From NCBI GenBank assembly GCA_024695935.1, contig JAILHH010000040.1, positions 44,039 through 108,038 on the forward strand: a DNA stretch of 64,000 nt. Reading direction: 5' to 3'. The stretch is from Acetatifactor sp. GTDB taxonomy: Bacteria > Bacillota > Clostridia > Lachnospirales > Lachnospiraceae. The notes below the pieces were generated by a model, which saw only the letters and a list, made by a program, of their open reading frames with translations, did no database searches and had not been told where the DNA came from. The stretch's first letter is position 1. The number at the start of each line of letters is the position of its first letter. The position numbers were made by a program, and so were the translations under genes. Below are positions 34,796 to 42,825 of this stretch, piece by piece.

Positions 34796-35650
34796 ATGAA
34801 CATTATTGAAATTAAAGATATAAACGCAGAAGAACTTGATATTTTTGCCAGGCTTTCGGAGGCGCAGCTTCTCAGGTATTATGAGCCGGACCTTGGGCTG
34901 TTTATTGCAGAGAGCGTAAATGTCATATTAAGAGCTCTGGAAGCAGGATATGAACCCTTATCCATATTGGTGGAAGCGGATCACCTGGAAAAAGAGGCAA
35001 AGCCTGTATTGGACGCAGTGGAAAGACTGTGGGGCAGAGAAAAACTTGATGCGATTCCGGTATATACTGCGCCCGGTGAAGTGGTGAAGCTCCTTACAGG
35101 TTATGAGTTTGTGAGGGGACTTTGGATGTGCCTTCGTAGAAAGAAACATATACCAATCGATGATTTTTGCAAAGAAAAAAACAGAATCGCCGTCCTGTAT
35201 GATGTGGTCAATCCCACAAATGTGGGAACCATCGTTCGTTCCGCCGCGGCGCTTGGAATGGATGGGGTATTATTAAATCACATTTCTGCAGATCCATTTG
35301 CAAGGCGTGCCGCGAGAGTCAGCATGGGGACGGTATTTCAGATCCCCTGGACTAAGGGGACAAAAAATGATCCTGAGGGGGCAGACTTTATCCGCAGACT
35401 TCAGGAATCCGGATTTAAAACAGTGGCAATGGCTCTTACAGAGGATTCCACAGGAATAGATAACGAAGAGATAAGGGAGAATGAGAAACTTGCCGTGATC
35501 CTTGGAAACGAGGGCTATGGACTGCCGAAGGAAGTGATCGAGACCTGTGACTACAGGGTCATGATCCCAATGTATCACGGGGTTGATTCTTTGAATGTGG
35601 CCGCGGCAAGTGCCATCAGTTTCTGGGAGTTATTGAAAAATCGAAGATAA
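34796..35650 (+). CDS. TrmH/SpoU-family RNA 2'-O-methyltransferase
   Basis: A 284-residue SPOUT-fold methyltransferase. An N-terminal substrate-binding region (about 1-110) precedes the catalytic domain with the three SpoU motifs: NPTNVGTIVRSAAALG, VILGNEGYGLP and MYHGVDSLNVAAASAIS. It probably methylates rRNA or tRNA, but the exact target is not evident. GGGAG at 34784-34788 is the ribosome binding site. Confidence 0.9.
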   Translation: MNIIEIKDINAEELDIFARLSEAQLLRYYEPDLGLFIAESVNVILRALEAGYEPLSILVEADHLEKEAKPVLDAVERLWGREKLDAIPVYTAPGEVVKLLTGYEFVRGLWMCLRRKKHIPIDDFCKEKNRIAVLYDVVNPTNVGTIVRSAAALGMDGVLLNHISADPFARRAARVSMGTVFQIPWTKGTKNDPEGADFIRRLQESGFKTVAMALTEDSTGIDNEEIRENEKLAVILGNEGYGLPKEVIETCDYRVMIPMYHGVDSLNVAAASAISFWELLKNRR

Positions 35651-35693
35651 TGTATTATTTTTATATTAAGAATAAAAGTGAGGTGGCAGGCAG

Positions 35694-36440
35694 ATGAATA
35701 TAGCAATGATAATTGCGGGAGGAGTCGGAGCAAGACTTTCTTCAAAAATGCCGAAACAGTATATCAAGGTTCTTGGCAAACCTGTGTTAGCATATACAAT
35801 GGAGGCTTTTGAAAAGCATGAAAGAATAGATGCCATCTCTGTGGTATGTCATCCGGATTATGAAGAAGAGATTCGTCTGATGGCAATAGAGTATGGTATT
35901 TCAAAGCTTACCCACATTTTTTTCGGTGGGGCCACTGGACAGGAATCCATCAGAAACGGTGTGTTCGGACTTGAAAAATATTACAGCGGAGATGATCTGA
36001 TACTTATTCATGATGCGATCCGCCCACTGGTGGATCATGAGGTTTTATCCGACTGTATCAGAGTTGCGGAGGAAAATGGCAATGCCATCGTCTGCATCCC
36101 CTGTGTCACCACCATGATGCAAAAGGTGAGAGATGACCTTGGAGAGCAGGGCAAGGGACTTGAATGTTCCGATGCAGTTTATCCGAGAGACCTGATAATG
36201 GAAACACAGACTCCACAGGCTTTCAGTCTTTCGCTTTTAGGCGAAAAACACAGGGAGGCTTTGGAAAAGGGGATATTAAACGAGACCGCTTCCTGTGCGC
36301 TTATGACAAAGCTTGGAGTGAGAGTTTATTTTTCAAAGGGATCTGAAAAAAATATAAAGATCACGGTACCTGAGGATCTGGATCTGATGGAAGCGCTTCT
36401 TTCTGTAAAATCAAGCTGGAGAGAGGATAATCTTTTATGA
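35694..36440 (+). CDS. IspD/TarI-family cytidylyltransferase
   Basis: A 248-residue nucleotidyltransferase with the CTP-binding motif GGVGARLSSKMPKQY, VHDAIRP-type segment IHDAIRPLV, and NIKITVPEDLDL near the end. The family makes CDP-methylerythritol (IspD, isoprenoid synthesis) or CDP-ribitol (TarI, wall polymers). The segment ETASCAL, where IspD usually has TDDA, leans towards the TarI side, but this is weak. It overlaps the following cupin gene by four bases (ATGA), so the pair is translationally coupled. Confidence 0.85.
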   Translation: MNIAMIIAGGVGARLSSKMPKQYIKVLGKPVLAYTMEAFEKHERIDAISVVCHPDYEEEIRLMAIEYGISKLTHIFFGGATGQESIRNGVFGLEKYYSGDDLILIHDAIRPLVDHEVLSDCIRVAEENGNAIVCIPCVTTMMQKVRDDLGEQGKGLECSDAVYPRDLIMETQTPQAFSLSLLGEKHREALEKGILNETASCALMTKLGVRVYFSKGSEKNIKITVPEDLDLMEALLSVKSSWREDNLL

Positions 36441-36877
36441 AAAAGATATTTCAAAACGAGGTGGCTGTTATTGATGCAGGGGAGATAAACTCAGCTCTCC
36501 TTAACACCGACAGGCAGTATTTCCAGGGGAATCTGCAAAAGGATCAGCTGATCAGCCACATTCATACATTAGATAATGAAATCGGTATCTCGGATTACAA
36601 AGAATATGCCCATGACGATCCTCATTATCATGATGAGATCACAGAGACAAATTATGTGATAAGCGGGAAAGTCTGCATGAGGATCCTGGATACGAATACC
36701 GATTATATCATCGAAGCCGGCGGAGTTTTTTCGATTCCACCCGGGGTAAAGCACGTGCTCAAAGTAAAGCCGGACACCAGGATCATTTTTTTTAAATCAA
36801 AGAGCGTTAATGACAAGCATACACTTGACTTTGACAGTCTGGGGCTTGAAGAATGGTTTAAAGATGAGGAGTTTTAG
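36437..36877 (+). CDS. Cupin-domain protein
   Basis: A 146-residue single-cupin protein. The metal-ligand motif is visible in HYHDEITETNYVISGKV and the second motif in GGVFSIPPGVKHVLKV. Small cupins may be isomerases, epimerases or sensors; the function here is unknown. It overlaps the cytidylyltransferase by four bases and is followed after two bases by the TM-macro gene, suggesting all three act together. Confidence 0.85.
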   Translation: MKKIFQNEVAVIDAGEINSALLNTDRQYFQGNLQKDQLISHIHTLDNEIGISDYKEYAHDDPHYHDEITETNYVISGKVCMRILDTNTDYIIEAGGVFSIPPGVKHVLKVKPDTRIIFFKSKSVNDKHTLDFDSLGLEEWFKDEEF

Positions 36878-36879
36878 TT

Positions 36880-38088
36880 TTGAAATACAAGGATTATCGT
36901 AAAAAATCAAAAGAATTATCTAAACTGATAAAAGGAAGTGATGCTAACCGCTCACTTTATTACAAAACGTGGATTACTACGGGATTGTCCATCATTGGCG
37001 GTTTTGTGGCAGTATGGCAATTGCCTGACACCATATGGGGGATTCAGGTGAGCCGGTTGATCCCGGCTTTGCTGGGAAAATTTATTCATATCAGCGCATC
37101 TGCCTGGGGAGCAGTAACATTTACGATATTTTTCCTGATATGTCTGTGTATCATTTTGGCGGTACGTTTTAAAAAGCGTTTTGAGTTTGGTGAGTATCTG
37201 CACAAAATCGTGCATACCGAAAGACCCGGATGCGACATAGAACTTCGCGTGGCAGACAGCTATATCACAAATGCATTTGAAAATTATCCAAAGTCAGCCA
37301 TGATAATCGGAATTAACAAGACCTTTTTGTTTGAAGAGAGCGAGAAGGGGTCCCTTATCGATGACATGTGCAAACATTTTGAAAAGATCGGCGTGGACAA
37401 ACACGACGTTCAGCTCCGGATAGATGAGGAACTGAAAAAACTAAAGACCGAAAAAGGCGATGAAGTCATCGACACTGACAGGCCAAAAGTTATGGTACGA
37501 AAGCCTATGCCTGCCGGAGAAGAAGTACGCATTGGTGAAAATGATTGTGAAATGCGAGACAACTTCAATATAGGTACAATAGTCGGGGTGGACATCAAAT
37601 ACAAGGACGGGGATCAGCCCGTGGTTAAGAAACTTTACCTCATGGCAAATACCGAGGTCGTTCAGGGCAAAGATTCAACCGAACCCATAAAGGTTAATTC
37701 CGACAAAACAGCTTCCGCGGTGGAAAGCTTTGAAAAAATCTGGGATTATTTTGAACAGCCAAAAGCGAGAGGAGAATATCCTCCTAAATCCGAATTGTAT
37801 GCTCCGCTTCTGATACCTCTTATCGGAGGTGGTGTGGCAAACGAGGGGTACTCTGATATAGAGATCTTTTCAAGGATCGTGGATCTGTATTATGAGAGGC
37901 TTAGAAAGAGCCTTAGAGAAATGACAACACCCGCTATAAGCCATATGATAATCAATATTCGGAACAATACCGCCATAAAACAGGACAATGACACTAATAC
38001 GGGACGAAAGATAGACTTAAACAGTGCATTTTGGTATATGGAATACAGAAATAAGGTTAACCCTGTAAAATTAAAAAATCATAAGTAA
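36880..38088 (+). CDS. Two-helix membrane protein with macro-like domain (ThsA_Macro/DUF6430-like)
   Basis: A 402-residue protein with two N-terminal transmembrane helices (about 33-50 and 76-96) and a soluble domain (about 140-365). The soluble part matches what I know of the macro domain of TM-macro Thoeris effectors: an I-G-I-N core (AMIIGINKTF, N146), GSL at 157-159, NIGTIVGVD around 230, and LLIPLIGGG at 311-318. Macro domains bind ADP-ribose-type nucleotides; in Thoeris they sense a cyclic ADP-ribose-like signal from a TIR protein. No TIR gene is in the window. It starts with TTG at 36880 behind GAGGAG. The family call is by pattern memory only. Confidence 0.6.
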   Translation: MKYKDYRKKSKELSKLIKGSDANRSLYYKTWITTGLSIIGGFVAVWQLPDTIWGIQVSRLIPALLGKFIHISASAWGAVTFTIFFLICLCIILAVRFKKRFEFGEYLHKIVHTERPGCDIELRVADSYITNAFENYPKSAMIIGINKTFLFEESEKGSLIDDMCKHFEKIGVDKHDVQLRIDEELKKLKTEKGDEVIDTDRPKVMVRKPMPAGEEVRIGENDCEMRDNFNIGTIVGVDIKYKDGDQPVVKKLYLMANTEVVQGKDSTEPIKVNSDKTASAVESFEKIWDYFEQPKARGEYPPKSELYAPLLIPLIGGGVANEGYSDIEIFSRIVDLYYERLRKSLREMTTPAISHMIINIRNNTAIKQDNDTNTGRKIDLNSAFWYMEYRNKVNPVKLKNHK

Positions 38089-38092
38089 CGAA

Positions 38093-38126
38093 AAAAGCAG
38101 GTCAGTATGTTTTGACCTGCTTTTCT
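38093..38126 (+). terminator. Intrinsic terminator after the TM-macro gene
   Basis: Perfect 12-bp stem (38093-38104 with 38113-38124), 8-base loop, T-rich 3' arm, and A-rich 5' side, so it may work in both directions. Confidence 0.93.
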
Positions 38127-38442
38127 ATATTTGGAAAGTTTTTCATTACCTTGTAATTAAAATAATTTAGCCGATCAGGTAGTCAATTTTTCAAATAAGA
38201 ATATTTGTATATAAATAAGAAAAACACAAAATATAGTGTTTTGCCTTTACTAAAATCCATAAAGTTAAAAAATTAACAATTTCTTAACAAACGATTGTAA
38301 AAATTTTACCAAAGGGCGTTTAAGCCTTGAAATATGGGACTTTTATTAATCTTAAACTTAATAAATTCTTAAAGGCACTAAATATATGTATGTGTTATAA
38401 TACAAGTGTTGTTTAACGATAATATGTAGGGAATACTCTGAA
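38127..38442 (+). promoter_or_regulatory. AT-rich intergenic region with extended -10 promoter
   Basis: About 315 bases with no gene. TGTTATAAT at 38393-38401 is an extended -10 (TATAAT at 38396-38401) without a clear -35, 41 bases before the permease gene. An inverted repeat AAAACAC/GTGTTTT lies at 38221-38242. A-tracts upstream may act as UP elements. Confidence 0.55.
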
Positions 38443-39342
38443 ATGAAGAACTTTATTTTAAACAGATATAAAAATAATAAACGTCATTACAGATTGATAT
38501 TCAAATCATCGCTTTTTTTGGCCCCCAGTTATCTGGGTGTTTTGATATTTTTCGTGATCCCTTTTATGGTGGTCATCTACTATTCGATGATCGAGAATCC
38601 CATCAGCGGCAGCTTTGTGGCATTTGAAAACTTTGTAAAAGTAGTGGGCAACAATGCATTTATGAAAGCGGTGAGAAACACTGCGAAGTTCTCAGCCATT
38701 GCAGTGCCCCTTGCCGTGGTGCTGAGCCTTGCGCTGGCTGTGGTGCTGGATTCCAGGATTCCGTTGAAAAGTCAGATGAGGACATTTTTCCTGAGCCCTA
38801 TGATGGTTCCCGTGGCTTCCATCGTCCTCATATGGCAGGTACTTTTCCATTATAACGGTGTTATCAATGAGTTTTTGCAGGTCTTTGGTGCTGACAAGAT
38901 TGACTGGTTTAAATCCGAGCATGCACAGATCATAATCATACTATTGTTTTTGTGGAAGAACTTAGGATACAACATGATACTGTTTATGGCGGCTCTGGGT
39001 TCCATTCCGAAGGATCTGATAGAGGTGGCAAAGCTTGAAAATGCGGGAAATTTCTTTATATTTTTCTCCATCAAATTAAGGTATCTGTCATCCACAATTT
39101 TGTTTGTGACCATAATGTCTCTCATCAATTCCTTTAAGGTGTTCAGAGAGATATATCTGTTAACGGGAGATTATCCCTATGATACGATTTATATGCTCCA
39201 GCACTTTATGAACAACAAGTTCAAGAGTCTGGATTACCAAATGCTTTCAGCCGCAGCCATACTTATGTCCATCGTAATGGTCATTCTGGTTGCCATCATG
39301 TTTGCGGTTGAAGACAGATACGGAAGAGATATAGAGGGTTAA
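38443..39342 (+). CDS. Sugar-type ABC transporter permease (MalF/UgpA-like)
   Basis: A 299-residue permease with six hydrophobic segments and a CUT1-type EAA loop (EVAKLENAGNFFIFFSIKLR, around residue 195). LAPSYLGVLIFFVIPF at the N-terminus is typical of carbohydrate ABC permeases. It pairs with the permease encoded next. No ATPase is encoded in the operon, so a shared MsmK-like ATPase elsewhere is expected if this acts as an importer. Confidence 0.9.
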   Translation: MKNFILNRYKNNKRHYRLIFKSSLFLAPSYLGVLIFFVIPFMVVIYYSMIENPISGSFVAFENFVKVVGNNAFMKAVRNTAKFSAIAVPLAVVLSLALAVVLDSRIPLKSQMRTFFLSPMMVPVASIVLIWQVLFHYNGVINEFLQVFGADKIDWFKSEHAQIIIILLFLWKNLGYNMILFMAALGSIPKDLIEVAKLENAGNFFIFFSIKLRYLSSTILFVTIMSLINSFKVFREIYLLTGDYPYDTIYMLQHFMNNKFKSLDYQMLSAAAILMSIVMVILVAIMFAVEDRYGRDIEG

Positions 39343-39345
39343 GCA

Positions 39346-40233
39346 GTGAAAAAAGTCATCGGTTTTGTCGGTTACCTTTTTAAAACTGTTGTGATGCTGT
39401 CAATTGCTCTTGTTTTTCTGATGCCCATCGTGCTTACCATCACCAATTCCTTTATGGGTACGGCGGAGATATCATCAAACTACGGAGTGGTATTTCAGAC
39501 CACTCAATCCGGAGCAAAGACTTTCATAGCAGAGACGGTAAACCTAAAGTTCATACCGGATATGGTTTCGTTTTCCCAATACGTGACCGTGTTGTTCAAG
39601 AGCCCGGACTATCTGTTAAAGTTTTGGAACTCAGCGATACTGGTGGTTCCGATAGTCCTGTTTCAGCTGCTCGTGGCAAGTTTTGCGGCTTACGGCTTTT
39701 CAAGGCACATGGGAAGATGGAGAAAATTCATATTCTTTGTTTACATCATATTGATGCTTATGCCTTATCAGGTAACTCTGGTTCCAAACTACCTGGTGGC
39801 AAAATGGATGGGTACGTTAAACAGTTATCTTTCCATATGGCTTCCAGGTATATTTTCACCCTTTGCGGTTTATATGCTTGCAAAATTTATGCGAAGGATT
39901 CCAACCTCCATCATAGAGGCGGCAAAGATAGACGGGGCCGGGGAATTCAAGATCTATTCACAGATATGTATGCCGATATGTACCGGAGCACTGTTTTCCG
40001 TTGCGATGCTGGTATTCATAGATTATTGGAACATGGTTGAACAACCGCTTATCCTGTTAACGGATGAGGAAAAGTATCCCTTGTCGATATTCCTCAGCAG
40101 GATCAATTCCGGTGAGGTGGGGCTGGCATTTGCCGTGGCAACCATCTATATGGTACCGGGTCTGTTGCTGTTTTTGTATGGCGAAGATTATCTGGTTGAA
40201 GGAATTACCAACCAGGGTGGAGTAAAGGGATAA
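39346..40233 (+). CDS. Sugar-type ABC transporter permease (MalG/UgpE-like)
   Basis: A 295-residue partner permease of the CUT1 class. The EAA loop is IIEAAKIDGAGEFKIYSQICMP. The extracytoplasmic loop after helix 1 (about residues 35-75) is longer than in MalG. It starts with GTG at 39346, three bases after the first permease. The HlyD-like gene follows after 14 bases. Confidence 0.9.
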   Translation: MKKVIGFVGYLFKTVVMLSIALVFLMPIVLTITNSFMGTAEISSNYGVVFQTTQSGAKTFIAETVNLKFIPDMVSFSQYVTVLFKSPDYLLKFWNSAILVVPIVLFQLLVASFAAYGFSRHMGRWRKFIFFVYIILMLMPYQVTLVPNYLVAKWMGTLNSYLSIWLPGIFSPFAVYMLAKFMRRIPTSIIEAAKIDGAGEFKIYSQICMPICTGALFSVAMLVFIDYWNMVEQPLILLTDEEKYPLSIFLSRINSGEVGLAFAVATIYMVPGLLLFLYGEDYLVEGITNQGGVKG

Positions 40234-40247
40234 AAAGGAGATTAGAA

Positions 40248-41777
40248 ATGGCTGCAAAAGAGAAAATGAGCAGAAGAGAATGGGTTAAGACAGTTGCCAT
40301 AGTTTTTCTGGTTATCCTGCTGTTGTTAACATTCTTTTCAAATACCATAATGAATTATTCATTGCCTGAGGTGGCGGTAAGCTATGTTTCTTACGATTCC
40401 ATCACCGCAAAGGTTAAGGGTACCGGAACTGTGGAAAGTGAGGATCCCTACGAGGTAAGAGTGGATGTGGCAAGAAAGGTAAAGAGCGTTGCCGTAAGAG
40501 AGGGCTCCACTGTTTCAAAGGATGATGTCCTGGTATATTTCGAGGAAGCTCAGAGCGATGAGATAGAAAACGCAAAGAAGGCATATGAGGATGCAAAGGA
40601 TGCCTACGACAAAGCACTTCTCTCTGCAGATGTTACGTCGGATATGATAAATGAGGCGACCTCCGGTTCTGTTTCCACTGAGACCTACAGGAATCAGATC
40701 ACCAATGCTCAAAATGCTGTGAATGCCGCGCAGAAGGAAGCGGATAAGGCAGCTAATGCTTCGGCTGATGCAACTGCAGTGAACAATGCTTTAAAAAATA
40801 TGCAGAATGCAAAGGCTGCTTTGGACAGTGCCAAAAACACATATGATTACTATGTAAGCCTTATCGGATATGAAAACGATGAAACCGTCAGCGGAAATGC
40901 ATCTCAGTATGATGCGGCATATAAAAATGCATATGCGGCAAAGATAAATGCAGAGAAGGCTTACGCCGATGCGGAGACAGCCTATAATACAGCAAAAAAT
41001 AATCTCGATCGCAACTCAGACGCAAATACGGCAAATTATGAGGCAAAGAAAGCTGCCCTTGAGGCTAAGCAGGCAGAACTTTCGAATCTGGTTACAAGGA
41101 TCGGTCAGGTTTTAGCTATCAGAGATTCCTATGAAGCCGTTCAGGAAACAAAGGAAGCATATGACAAGGCAAAGGACAATGTCAGCGCGGACACTGTGGT
41201 GGCCGACAGAGACGGTACCATCTCATCCCTCTCTGTTGTGGCAGGTCAGACAACAGACCCCACACAGCCTCTTATGGTCATAACACCTGCAGATGCTTCA
41301 TATACACTTAGCTTTTCAACCGAAAAATCCCTTGCTTCAAGAGCAAATGTGGGAGATATAGCAGACATCTCAAACTCCTGGTGGTATACGGATGTGACTG
41401 CAGTTTTGTCAAGAAAGCGTGTGGATCCTCAGAATCCTTCAAAGAATGTTCTTCTTGAGTTTAAGGTCACCGGAGATGTGGCGGACGGAACAAGCCTTAC
41501 TCTGTCAGTTGGTCAGAGCAGTCAGAGCTATGATTACGTAGTTCCCAACAATGCCATCCATGAGGACAATGACGGTAAGTTCGTTCTCACTGTTGAAGTC
41601 AGAAGCACACCTCTCGGAAACCGTTATATAGCCAGAAGAAAAGATGTTGAAGTCATTATCAGCGATGATGTAAAGAGCGCTGTCAAAGGCGATTTTCAGG
41701 GTTGGGAATATGTGATCACAACATCCACCAAACCCATTCAGATAGGAGATCAGGTTAGACTGGCAGATGATTACTAA
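40248..41777 (+). CDS. HlyD/MFP-type adaptor protein with long coiled coil
   Basis: A 509-residue protein with one N-terminal transmembrane helix (about residues 14-32), a split lipoyl/barrel domain (KVKGTGTVESEDPYEVRVDV, later VVADRDGTISSLSVVAGQ), and a long Ala/Lys/Asn-rich coiled coil (about 100-310), then beta-barrel domains. This is the layout of membrane fusion proteins of MacA/HlyD type, which normally serve efflux. Finding it directly after importer-type permeases is unusual. Its end overlaps the next gene by 11 bases. Confidence 0.85.
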   Translation: MAAKEKMSRREWVKTVAIVFLVILLLLTFFSNTIMNYSLPEVAVSYVSYDSITAKVKGTGTVESEDPYEVRVDVARKVKSVAVREGSTVSKDDVLVYFEEAQSDEIENAKKAYEDAKDAYDKALLSADVTSDMINEATSGSVSTETYRNQITNAQNAVNAAQKEADKAANASADATAVNNALKNMQNAKAALDSAKNTYDYYVSLIGYENDETVSGNASQYDAAYKNAYAAKINAEKAYADAETAYNTAKNNLDRNSDANTANYEAKKAALEAKQAELSNLVTRIGQVLAIRDSYEAVQETKEAYDKAKDNVSADTVVADRDGTISSLSVVAGQTTDPTQPLMVITPADASYTLSFSTEKSLASRANVGDIADISNSWWYTDVTAVLSRKRVDPQNPSKNVLLEFKVTGDVADGTSLTLSVGQSSQSYDYVVPNNAIHEDNDGKFVLTVEVRSTPLGNRYIARRKDVEVIISDDVKSAVKGDFQGWEYVITTSTKPIQIGDQVRLADDY

Positions 41778-42825
41778 GATTAAGGATTTTTTGTATGAAA
41801 AACTTTATATCAGATTTGGGCTTTTCATTGCATTTTTGGTTTGCCTGATACTCATCGGTATCATCGCCGCCATGTACTCCGGTCTTGACAGAAAATTAAA
41901 AGACCAGCTGGCATGGGAAAGATACGGAAACAGTGAAAAATATGCTCAGATAAGCGTATATTTTTCAGATTATGCCGCAAAGAGTGAGTTTGACATTAAG
42001 GGAGCTGAGCATCAGATCGAGCAGGCACTTATAACCGACTCGCTGGTGGATCCCGATTCCAAATCGGCGAAACGTGCCTATATTTATGATTGTTATACAA
42101 CGGCAGATGTGACAGTTGAGGATGCGGATACTTCCGTTAATGTGAAGGCTCTGGGTGTTACGGAGGATTTTTTCCTGATCCATGAGCCGGAGCTCATAAC
42201 AGGCAGTTATTTTAATTTCTTTGATGAAAATGAGGAAAAATGCCTCCTGGATGAATTCACCGCCTGGAAGCTTTTCGGTTCTCCGAACATTGTGGGCAAA
42301 TATGTTCTTATCGGAGGCAGAGCCCATCTGGTTACCGGAGTGTTTGCAAATGCGGATGACAAAGTATCAAAAAACAGCGGTGTGCCCGCGTCCATGATAA
42401 TCACATCCCTTTCATCGGCTATTGATTTTGGTGGAGCCTCCAATATAGAGGGCATGGAATTGGTGCTTCCAAATCCCATAAAGGGATATGCTGTTGGCAA
42501 AGTAAAGGAAGTATTTCCGGACGATGATGCATATTCCCTTGTGGTCGACAATTCTGCGAGATTTGGGCTTATAGCTTCGTTGAAGCGTATACCGAATATA
42601 TTTTACAGAGGTATCAGACTTGATGATATCAAGCTGCCTTATTGGGAAAACAGGGCAGTGGTAATTGAGAACAAAATAACCGGACTTACGATTTTGGCTT
42701 TACCTTTGGTTGTATTTTGCTTTTTATCAGTATGTGTATGGTTTTATTTTGGAATTATAAAAAGATCCAGAGATTATTTTAGGAGGAAAAAAGATGAAAA
42801 GATCAAAAGCCGTTATGGTATTTAA
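41767..42825 (+). CDS. MacB_PCD-like membrane protein (two-helix)
   Basis: A 352-residue protein with one transmembrane helix near the N-terminus (about 17-37) and one near the C-terminus (about 302-325), enclosing an extracytoplasmic domain. The domain pattern ALGVTEDFFLIHEPELITGSYF, then NIVGKYVLIGGRAHLVTGVF, resembles the periplasmic core of MacB/FtsX permeases, but the usual four-helix FtsX core is reduced to two helices. It may work with the HlyD-like adaptor. It overlaps both neighbours (11 bases upstream, 32 bases downstream). Confidence 0.7.
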   Translation: MITKIKDFLYEKLYIRFGLFIAFLVCLILIGIIAAMYSGLDRKLKDQLAWERYGNSEKYAQISVYFSDYAAKSEFDIKGAEHQIEQALITDSLVDPDSKSAKRAYIYDCYTTADVTVEDADTSVNVKALGVTEDFFLIHEPELITGSYFNFFDENEEKCLLDEFTAWKLFGSPNIVGKYVLIGGRAHLVTGVFANADDKVSKNSGVPASMIITSLSSAIDFGGASNIEGMELVLPNPIKGYAVGKVKEVFPDDDAYSLVVDNSARFGLIASLKRIPNIFYRGIRLDDIKLPYWENRAVVIENKITGLTILALPLVVFCFLSVCVWFYFGIIKRSRDYFRRKKDEKIKSRYGI

